A program made the position numbers and the translations under genes. 64,000 nucleotides of DNA from an uncultured Bacteroidaceae bacterium (GTDB lineage Bacteria > Bacteroidota > Bacteroidia > Bacteroidales > Bacteroidaceae). Positions 57,328 to 64,000 of this stretch are shown here, one piece after another (the stretch's first letter is position 1; each line of letters opens with the position of its first letter). The notes beneath the pieces are model-generated. The model made no database searches. It worked only from the letters and a program-made list of their open reading frames with translations, and was not told the origin of the DNA. The DNA lies in contig CAKQYA010000013.1 of NCBI GenBank assembly GCA_934293005.1, positions 1 to 64,000 on the forward strand, in the 5' to 3' direction.

Positions 57328-60033
57328 ATGGCAAACAACTATTCCTACAAAAAACTTTGTTTAGACAACAATTCAGATGAAGTGCTCAATGGCAAAGGGA
57401 AAAACGTCATTCCCCCGCCAGAGAAAGAACCCTTATGGAAAGGATTCCTCGACAAATTCAAAGATCCTCTCATTATAGTATTATTGGTTGTGTTCTGCTT
57501 CTCCATTGCTGTAGCCACATACGAAGTGTTTTATCAAGGCGCATCATACAGTTCATACATCGAGCCATGTGGCGTGCTTGTTGCCTTGCTGCTTGCCACG
57601 GGCGTGGGATTCTGGTTTGAGGTCAAAGCTGCAAAAGAATTTGATGTGCTCAACCAAGTGAAAGACAAGCGGAAGGTTAAGGTGATCAGGATCATTGAAG
57701 GAAAGGCAAAAACAATCTATGTGCCTAAGCACGATGTTGTTGTAGGCGACATAGTGAAGCTCGAGAGCGGCGACGAGATTCCTGCCGACGGTTTGCTGCT
57801 TGCCGCAAACAATCTGAGAGTAGACGAGTCGAACTTCACAGGCGAACTCTATGCGTCAAAGAATGCAGATGGCACGACAGACGACAAGGAAGCGGCCTAC
57901 CCCGCCAACATGCTCCTCCGCAATTCGACAGTCATCGAAGGCGAAGCGATAATGCAGGTGAAGAAAACAGGCCTCGACACAGAAGAAGGCAAGGGGGTGA
58001 TGCAAGCAAGCATGGACAACAACATAAAGACCCCGCTCAACAGGCAGTTGGACGAACTCGGCAAATTCATCTCCTGCGCAAGTTTTGTGATTGGAGCCTT
58101 GATAGTGGCCGGACGAATAGCATGCTATTGTCTCACATTAGACAGCACAGGCGGCTTTGAATGGCTCGGATTCTTCCAGATGCTGCTCAACTCCATAATG
58201 ATAGCTGTGGCTTTGATAGTGGTGGCTGTGCCAGAGGGCCTGCCTATGAGCGTGACAGTAAGTCTCGCGCTGAGCATGCGGAAGATGCTGAAGGAGAACA
58301 ATCTCGTCCGCAAGCTGCATGCATGCGAAACGATGGGAGCTGCCACCGTCATATGCACCGACAAGACTGGAACGCTGACAGAGAACAAGATGAAGGTCAT
58401 GGATTGCTATCCTGCCGAAGGCATCGACATGCGTCTGCTCGCTAAGAGCATAGCCATCAACTCTACCGCCAACCTGTCGGCAGAAGAGAACGGAGCGATT
58501 CAAACAATAGGAAACCCTACTGAGGGAGCTTTGCTCAAATGGATCTCAGCAAAGGGATTCGATTATGAAGATATGAGAGACAAAACACCCATAGCCAATG
58601 TAGTGCCATTCTCCACAGAAATCAAGCGGATGGAAACCACCACTTCCAATGGGGAGCTCTTTATCAAGGGCGCGCCAGAGGTTGTCATTGGCATGTGTGA
58701 CGAATTCGGCACTATAGACAAAAATCATTCTCTTGACATTCTCAAAGAGTATCAGGCCAAAGGAATGCGAACACTTGCGTTCGCTTATAAAAAAGAAGGT
58801 GGCAAACTCACATTCCAAGCTATAGTGGCAATAGCCGACCCCGTGAGGAGCGATGTGGCAGAAGCGATAAGGATATGCAGGCAAAATGCGCATGTGCGCG
58901 TGATCATGGTGACAGGCGACAATGCGATTACAGCCCGCGAGATTGCGCGGCAAGCCGGACTCGCAAATAGCGACGAACATACGCTGGCTCTCACAGGCGC
59001 TGAGTTTGAGGCAATGGCCGATGAAGAAGCAAAAGCCGTCATAAGCAATCCCGACTTCAAGATTCTGTCGCGCGCCAAGCCAAACGACAAGTCGCGACTG
59101 GTCGGTTTGCTGCAGCAGCTCGGCGAAGTGGTTGCCGTCACAGGAGATGGCACCAACGACGCCCCTGCGCTCAAGAAAGCCCAAGTGGGCCTTTCCATGG
59201 GCGACGGCACCGCAAGAGCCAAGGAAGCAAGCGACATAACCATCATCGACAATTCGTTTGCAAGCATCAACACCGCCATATTGTGGGGACGTTCATTGTA
59301 TCTCAACATACGCAGGTTCATCATATTCCAGATGACCATCAATGTGGCCGCCTGCCTTGTCGTGCTTTTTGGCGCATTCAAAGGATTGGATTCGCCGCTC
59401 AACGTCACGCAAATGCTTTGGGTCAACCTCATCATGGACACGTTCGCGGCCATGGCGCTGTCTTCATTGCCTGCCGACCCTCGTGTGATGAATGAGCGTC
59501 CAAGGAAGACCGACAGCAAAATAATAGATGGACGCATGCTCAAGATGATCATTGGTGTCGGACTGTTCTTCTCTTTGATTCTTATAGGCATGTGGCAAAT
59601 GCTGAGCCATGGCGACTACAGATGTTTCGAAGACATGCTTCATGATTTCAATTGGAGCCACCTGACAGACTTTTCGGCAGCGACACACGTGCGCAACAAG
59701 CACGAACTGGGCATTTTCTTCACTTTCTTCGTGATGCTGCAATTCTGGAATATCTTCAACGCAAGATACTTCCACACGGGCAGGAGCCTGATAGAGGATT
59801 TGCACGACATGGCAAAAGACCCTGCAAGCATAGGCAAGCATTACAGCAAGGGCTTCATCTTTATTGTAATAGCGATACTTGCCGGCCAATTTGTGATCAC
59901 AAACATATTCGGCGACATGTTCGGCGTTGAAGCTCTGACGCTAAAAGACTGGCTGCTTATCATTGCCACAACAAGTCCGGTGTTGATCATCGCAGACCTA
60001 TGCAGACTGCTGCATAATAAAAAGGTGGCCTGA
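57328..60033 (+). CDS. P2B-type calcium-transporting ATPase
   Basis: Inner-membrane ATPase exporting Ca2+ from the cytoplasm. 901 residues from MANNYSYKKL; the alternative start at 57286 lies upstream of the promoter. Phosphorylated Asp345 is in ICTDKTGTLTENK; other motifs are the TGE-like loop SNFTGELYA, PEGLPMSV in M4, KGAPE in the nucleotide domain, and TGDGTNDAPALKKA in the hinge. Ten membrane segments fit the PMCA type. A weak GGCCT/AGGCC hairpin follows (60026-60048). Confidence 0.94.
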   Translation: MANNYSYKKLCLDNNSDEVLNGKGKNVIPPPEKEPLWKGFLDKFKDPLIIVLLVVFCFSIAVATYEVFYQGASYSSYIEPCGVLVALLLATGVGFWFEVKAAKEFDVLNQVKDKRKVKVIRIIEGKAKTIYVPKHDVVVGDIVKLESGDEIPADGLLLAANNLRVDESNFTGELYASKNADGTTDDKEAAYPANMLLRNSTVIEGEAIMQVKKTGLDTEEGKGVMQASMDNNIKTPLNRQLDELGKFISCASFVIGALIVAGRIACYCLTLDSTGGFEWLGFFQMLLNSIMIAVALIVVAVPEGLPMSVTVSLALSMRKMLKENNLVRKLHACETMGAATVICTDKTGTLTENKMKVMDCYPAEGIDMRLLAKSIAINSTANLSAEENGAIQTIGNPTEGALLKWISAKGFDYEDMRDKTPIANVVPFSTEIKRMETTTSNGELFIKGAPEVVIGMCDEFGTIDKNHSLDILKEYQAKGMRTLAFAYKKEGGKLTFQAIVAIADPVRSDVAEAIRICRQNAHVRVIMVTGDNAITAREIARQAGLANSDEHTLALTGAEFEAMADEEAKAVISNPDFKILSRAKPNDKSRLVGLLQQLGEVVAVTGDGTNDAPALKKAQVGLSMGDGTARAKEASDITIIDNSFASINTAILWGRSLYLNIRRFIIFQMTINVAACLVVLFGAFKGLDSPLNVTQMLWVNLIMDTFAAMALSSLPADPRVMNERPRKTDSKIIDGRMLKMIIGVGLFFSLILIGMWQMLSHGDYRCFEDMLHDFNWSHLTDFSAATHVRNKHELGIFFTFFVMLQFWNIFNARYFHTGRSLIEDLHDMAKDPASIGKHYSKGFIFIVIAILAGQFVITNIFGDMFGVEALTLKDWLLIIATTSPVLIIADLCRLLHNKKVA

Positions 60034-60097
60034 CCACCCTACAGGCCATCAGATCCGAAAGGAAACTATGATGAGCTATATCTTTGCGCACTCACAT

Positions 60098-61540
60098 CTA
60101 CCATGCCTCCAGCTCATCTGCTATCTCCGGCATTTTGTCTTTGGTGAACACTGGATTCCGCCCCTCCTTCTTCTGCTGGCGGTAATCCTGCAAAAGAAAC
60201 ACAGCCTGGCGCGAGAGCAGCACTATGGCCACAAGGTTGCACAGGGTCAGAAGCGCCATCGCGATGTCGGCAAAGCTCCACGCCAGATCAAGCGACACCA
60301 CGGCTCCCGTCATCACCATAGCCGCCACGGCAAGGCGATAGGCTAACACGCTGAGCCTCGAATCCTTTATGTACCTCACGTTGGTCTCGCCATAATAGTA
60401 GTTGCCGATGATGCTGCTGAAGGCAAAGAGCCATATCATCACAGCCACAAAGGGATTGCCTATGCTTCCTATCTCGTGGGCCAAGGCATTCTGAGTGAGT
60501 TCTATCCCATTGGAGGCCGTCACGTCCACCCCGCTGACAAGGATGATGAATGCCGTGCAGGAACAAACCACCAGGGTGTCGGTGAACACGCCCAGCGCCT
60601 GTATCAGCCCTTGCTTCACAGGATGGCTCACCGTGGCCGCGGCAGCCGCATTGGGCGCGCTGCCCTCACCAGCCTCGTTGCTGAACAAGCCTCGCTTCAC
60701 GCCTTGCATCACCGTCACGCCAAGCACGCCGCCAGCAGCCTGGCCGAATCCGAAAGCATTCTCCACAATGGTCATCAGCACCTCAGGCAGGCGGGCGATG
60801 TTGCAGACCACCACGCCGACAGCAACCAGAAGATAGACGACAGCCATCACGGGGACCACCGTGGAAGAAAACTTCGCCACCCTGTGTATGCCGCCGAAGA
60901 TGATGAGCAGAGTGAGAGCCGTGAGCACAACGCCCATAGCGGCAGGCTCCACACCGAAAGCCTTCTGCCATGCCAGGCAGATGGTGTTGCTCTGCACCGA
61001 ATTGTAGGCAAAGCCGAATGTGACGATCATCAGCACGGCAAAGAGGATGCCCATCCATCCCTTGCCGAGCCCATGCTTCATGTAATAGGCCGGTCCGCCA
61101 TAGAAGGAAGCCTTGCCCCTGCGCTTGTACAACTGGGCGAGCGTCGACTCGATGAATGCCGACGACGAGCCCAGCAAGGCCAGCATCCACATCCAGAACA
61201 CGGCCCCAGGTCCGCCTATGCTTATGGCTGTGGCCACGCCCGCAAGATTGCCTGTGCCTATTCTGCTCGCCAGCGCCACAACAAACGCCTGGAACGATGA
61301 GATGTGCTTCATCTCGCCATCCACCTTGACGTCCATCGACAACTCGTCCTTTCCTATGTCGTCTGGCTCAACCCTGTCGGGATTAAGCAGCAGCCTCACC
61401 ATCTCCCCTACGAGGCGGAACTGCACAAAACGGGTGCGCAAAGTGAAAAACACGGCGCAGCACACCAAAACGGTGATGATGACGTGCGACCAAAGAAAGT
61501 CGCTGGCCTGAACTAAAACATTCTGTATTGAATCAATCAT
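60098..61540 (-). CDS. Alanine/glycine:cation symporter (AGCS family)
   Basis: Sodium-coupled amino-acid importer of the inner membrane, 480 residues from MIDSIQNVLVQASDF. About eleven membrane segments; family motifs include FQAFVVALASRIGTGNLAGVA, YGGPAYYMKHGLGK and FSNEAGEGSAPNAAAAA. Convergent with the calcium ATPase gene. A minus-strand TAATTTTG (61593-61600) is a likely promoter with a leader of about 45 bases. The nine-codon upstream extension is less likely. Confidence 0.93.
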   Translation of the reverse strand: MIDSIQNVLVQASDFLWSHVIITVLVCCAVFFTLRTRFVQFRLVGEMVRLLLNPDRVEPDDIGKDELSMDVKVDGEMKHISSFQAFVVALASRIGTGNLAGVATAISIGGPGAVFWMWMLALLGSSSAFIESTLAQLYKRRGKASFYGGPAYYMKHGLGKGWMGILFAVLMIVTFGFAYNSVQSNTICLAWQKAFGVEPAAMGVVLTALTLLIIFGGIHRVAKFSSTVVPVMAVVYLLVAVGVVVCNIARLPEVLMTIVENAFGFGQAAGGVLGVTVMQGVKRGLFSNEAGEGSAPNAAAAATVSHPVKQGLIQALGVFTDTLVVCSCTAFIILVSGVDVTASNGIELTQNALAHEIGSIGNPFVAVMIWLFAFSSIIGNYYYGETNVRYIKDSRLSVLAYRLAVAAMVMTGAVVSLDLAWSFADIAMALLTLCNLVAIVLLSRQAVFLLQDYRQQKKEGRNPVFTKDKMPEIADELEAW

Positions 61541-61592
61541 TCTTATCTGTTTAAACCTGTGACACAATCTTCACATCTATTCTTTCCGGCTG

Positions 61593-61600
61593 CAAAATTA
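61593..61600 (-). promoter_or_regulatory. -7 element of the AGCS symporter gene
   Basis: Minus-strand TAATTTTG; no clear -33 box because the upstream stretch is a long A/T run. Confidence 0.45.
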
Positions 61601-61609
61601 CTATTTTTT

Positions 61610-61655
61610 TTCATAAGCAGGTGCTCATAATCATTTTTATACGCAGGCGCTCATG
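61610..61655. repeat. CATAAGCAGGTGCTCATAATCA repeat, two diverged copies
   Basis: TTCATAAGCAGGTGCTCATA near 61610 and TTATACGCAGGCGCTCATGA near 61636 are tandem relatives; the first also matches 36786. Confidence 0.55.
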
Positions 61656-61740
61656 ATTTTTTCCATATTTTACGCTCTCTGATTCTTCTTCTGCTGCTTG
61701 ATGGAGCCATGAGTGGCAAGGCGACTGATAAAAATAAGGA

Positions 61741-61786
61741 AAAACCAGGGCTTGATTCCACTCGCATGGAAACAAGCCCTGGTTTT
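61741..61786 (-). terminator. Terminator behind the DUF3987 gene
   Basis: AAAACCAGGGCTTG (61741-61754) and CAAGCCCTGGTTTT (61773-61786) form a perfect 14-bp stem. On the minus strand it is followed by TTTTTCC and lies 113 bases after the stop. The rest of the 358-base gap to the symporter start has the repeat at 61610 and its promoter. Confidence 0.85.
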
Positions 61787-61898
61787 CTCTCGCATCATCA
61801 TTCATTGCCGAAATGGGGCTGACGCCTCAAACTTCCCCCGAAATCGTTAATGACAAAATGACCAAATGACAAATGACCATAATGACCGCGCGGCCGCT

Positions 61899-64000
61899 TC
61901 ACACACTGCGCACCTTCTCATGCTTTCCACCATTCACAGCAACCACGAGACCCTGCCTGCGCCAGTTTTTCAGCATCTGCTGCACAGCGTTGCGCGACGT
62001 GCCTCCCCCCTTCACGGCAATGCTTTGCTGCAAGGCCTGCTCAAAGGTGAAGGTGTTGTCCAGACGCTCGAAGATGGTGTCGTTCTTGCCTCGCTTTGTT
62101 CGTTCCGAAATGGCCTGTCCGCAATAGTCCTTCGACATGAAGGCAGCCTCTATGCGGTCGCGGAAGAAGTGCAGGGCGTTGTCAATCTGATAGTCGGCGA
62201 GCACGTCGAAGGCAGCAAGAAATGAAGGTTGCTGCTGTTTCAAAATCAGTTCCTTCCACAACTCCGGCTGCTGTTTCAAGCGTGTCTCAGCGCCAGCCGT
62301 GCCGTGTCGGTCTATCAGCAGGGCAGCCACGCGGCAGAGCATCAGGCAGGTCATCATGCGCATCGTCGTGGGGCATATGCGGAAACGCTGGCGCGCCTTC
62401 ACCTTGTCATCGTTCTTCATCGTCTCCAGCCGCACCTGCTCCAGCCATTCTCGGCCCTTTGCCTCCAGCTTCGGCAGCACCACCTCGCCCTGCATCAAAG
62501 GCAGCAAGTGGGCAATCTGGCGGATGCGGTCACGCTGCGTCTCAGTCAGCACGTAGAGGTTTTCGGTGAGCGGCGTGAAGGTGTTGTCAGGCGTGCGCGC
62601 AATGGCTATTCGGCTTTGGAAACCGTCGGTGTAGTTGGTCACCACCCTATACAGCGCGTCGGGCGTGCCGCACATCACCACGTTCCACAGCAGACGGTCG
62701 ATATGCACATTCACGGCATCGGCGCTTCTCGCCTCGCGCTCATAACTTGTGCCGTCGTAAGCCTGTCGCAGCATCACGGAGAAGTCGCTCATGGCCGACC
62801 GCCACTTCTGCGCCACGGTGTCGGCCTCGGGCGTGAACGAGAAGGCGTGTTTGCCCTCCGTGTTGGCCAGTCGCTCGGCAAGGTTGGCCACAGTGTTGTT
62901 GAGCGTGAGGAAGCGCACGGGCAGCTTGGGTTCCTCGGGCTGCTCCTTCTTGTTTTTGGCCGCCCGCTTCTTGGCCCGCCATTCGTCCTCCTGCTGCTGA
63001 TACATCTTATCCATGGCCTTCACCTCGCTTGTCCATGCCTCCACCACAGGGTCGATGCTTCCCTTGCCCGAGGCGAAGTCGCCAGCGATGTAGGAGATTA
63101 GGTTCAAGGAGTTCATCTTGCCATGCACATCCACCTTCACTCCCGTTGCCAGCATGCCTATCACGGGGCAGATGGCTGTCAGCGCCGGCAGTGCCAAGGC
63201 AGGCCCCACAGCGTCGATGGAGTCCTTCACGCCCTGCGGCATACGCGGCAGGGCGTTGTAGTAGAACAAGTCGTCCTGAGCCAGAGCCTCGTCGATGCCG
63301 TCGGCTGCTGCGGCAGCCTCTGAGCCGGAGCGCGCCGACATGCTTTCCTGCCGTATGGCCAGGAGCACGTCCTTGAGCCGCTTGGGCATCTGGGTGCGTT
63401 TCTCGCCAAGGGCAGAGTCGATGCAAGCCAGTTTCTCAGCCTCGGGGAATCCGTCGTAGCAGGGAATGACGCTGTCGAGCAACTGGCGGTCGAACCCGCA
63501 GATGTGGCGCAGGTTGACGGCAAGCTCGAAAGTCAGGGTGTTGCGGTTGCTGCGCACAGGCTCTTGCGAGTCGTTGTACATTGCCCACCATTTGCTGATG
63601 ATGTCGGCGTAGGGAATGCCGAGGTAGGCGGCTGGTGCGTCAGCTTTAGTTTCTTCGGCGGCTTGCTTGTCGGCTGTGCTGCCATCGCCTCCTTCGTTTT
63701 GCTTTGCGGCGGCTGAAGCAGTCTTGCCGTCGCAACGCCCCAGCACAGCGGCCGAATTGTCGAAGAGCTCCTTTTCCACAAAGAGCAGCCTGTCTGTGGG
63801 CGGCGTGTAAAACACTCTGGTGATGTCCTTCGCACCCTTGTCGTGCTGCACGCCGAGCAGCCTGGAAGCCCATTTGAGGTTTTCCTCCTGGCTCAGTTCG
63901 GGCTTGCGCCTGAAAGCGATGTGATAGCCCTTGTTGGCCGAGCGTTCGAGCATCAGCAGGCCCAGTTCGTCTTTCTTGGCCATCACCAGCTGCGGCACGC
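61899..64000 (-). CDS. VirE_N/DUF3987 primase-like protein, 5' end outside window
   Basis: At least 700 residues; the frame is open at the right edge. The visible N-terminal part (ELGLLMLERSANKGYHIAFRR, VFYTPPTDRLLFV) fits the BT4734/VirE_N primase-like domain. From about residue 245 the DUF3987 region begins (YYNALPRMPQGVKDSIDAV, ICPVIGMLATGV, then FASGKGSIDPVVEAW, a P-loop-like GKGS, and RFLTLNNTVANLAERL). The C-terminus is a winged-helix-like segment (GTSRNAVQQMLKNWRRQGLV). Such proteins are typical of phage-like and conjugative elements of Bacteroidetes. G+C is high: 42 of 60 bases at 63301-63360. It is an intact relative of the fragment at 14777. Confidence 0.75.
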   Translation of the reverse strand, partial: VPQLVMAKKDELGLLMLERSANKGYHIAFRRKPELSQEENLKWASRLLGVQHDKGAKDITRVFYTPPTDRLLFVEKELFDNSAAVLGRCDGKTASAAAKQNEGGDGSTADKQAAEETKADAPAAYLGIPYADIISKWWAMYNDSQEPVRSNRNTLTFELAVNLRHICGFDRQLLDSVIPCYDGFPEAEKLACIDSALGEKRTQMPKRLKDVLLAIRQESMSARSGSEAAAAADGIDEALAQDDLFYYNALPRMPQGVKDSIDAVGPALALPALTAICPVIGMLATGVKVDVHGKMNSLNLISYIAGDFASGKGSIDPVVEAWTSEVKAMDKMYQQQEDEWRAKKRAAKNKKEQPEEPKLPVRFLTLNNTVANLAERLANTEGKHAFSFTPEADTVAQKWRSAMSDFSVMLRQAYDGTSYEREARSADAVNVHIDRLLWNVVMCGTPDALYRVVTNYTDGFQSRIAIARTPDNTFTPLTENLYVLTETQRDRIRQIAHLLPLMQGEVVLPKLEAKGREWLEQVRLETMKNDDKVKARQRFRICPTTMRMMTCLMLCRVAALLIDRHGTAGAETRLKQQPELWKELILKQQQPSFLAAFDVLADYQIDNALHFFRDRIEAAFMSKDYCGQAISERTKRGKNDTIFERLDNTFTFEQALQQSIAVKGGGTSRNAVQQMLKNWRRQGLVVAVNGGKHEKVRSV

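Noticed and set aside
1..64000. tRNA, rRNA or other known structural RNA genes
   Set aside because: No cloverleaf with TTCGA-type T-loop, and no rRNA-like sequence was recognised in any intergenic gap by eye; a covariance search would be needed to exclude small RNAs.

Overview
The window looks like a chromosomal segment of a Bacteroidales bacterium, most likely of the Prevotella group. The evidence is the set of Bacteroidetes-restricted protein families (DUF4836, DUF4738, DUF4348, PepSY-like DUF2874, VirE_N/DUF3987), several promoters of the Bacteroidetes type (TTTG, about 20 bases, TAnnTTTG), the near absence of strong Shine-Dalgarno sites, and many lipoproteins with short signal peptides. 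No rRNA, tRNA or CRISPR was seen.

Layout. The left edge (1-1.07 kb) is the end of an IS4-family insertion sequence. From 1.1 to 7.3 kb lies a leftward group: a DUF4836 lipoprotein, an ABC ATPase, an FtsX-like permease, a fused amino-sugar kinase/RapZ-like sensor protein and a MurU-like nucleotidyltransferase, which points to peptidoglycan-sugar recycling. From 7.5 to 13 kb are housekeeping genes (rsmE, tsaD, map, rarA, crcB) with two small accessory genes. From 13 to 16 kb the DNA is gene-poor and repeat-rich, and it holds a degraded DUF3987-type primase fragment preceded by an AT-rich inverted repeat. From 16.7 kb an MFS exporter is followed by a large leftward cobalamin locus (18.1-34.7 kb).

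The cobalamin locus, in transcription order: promoter, cobalamin riboswitch, TonB receptor, lipoprotein CbiK-type cobaltochelatase, BtuF-like binding protein, PduO-type adenosyltransferase, second TonB receptor, then four consecutive two-domain corrin-ring enzymes (CbiH-CbiC, CbiE-CbiT, CbiG-CbiF, CbiJ-CbiD), BtuC-like permease and CobU. It combines corrinoid capture, import, anaerobic ring synthesis and nucleotide-loop activation. CbiL, CbiA, CbiP, CbiB, CobS/T and the BtuD ATPase are not in the window. The biosynthetic part (about 16.7-26 kb) is visibly richer in G+C than its surroundings.

From 34.9 to 61.5 kb are mostly core genes: an MBL hydrolase, murB, pheS, a divergent Lrp-type regulator/metY pair, PBP1A, kdsB, an M16-like protein lacking its zinc motif, gyrA with an acidic insertion, a TPR protein, an Asn/Tyr-rich low-complexity protein, a malic enzyme/phosphotransacetylase fusion, a TerB-like protein, a membrane zinc peptidase, a P-type calcium ATPase and an alanine/glycine symporter. 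The right edge (61.9 kb on) is a GC-rich VirE_N/DUF3987 primase-like gene that runs out of the window.

Two window-wide patterns stand out. Short tandem duplications (22-40 bp units) sit in many intergenic regions and at gene ends, and a palindromic motif containing ACCTAAATCGG recurs between genes. The best candidates for new biology are the kinase-RapZ fusion operon, the probably extracytoplasmic cobaltochelatase between corrinoid receptors, the prion-like protein at 51.1 kb, and the palindromic 22-bp array at 39.1 kb.
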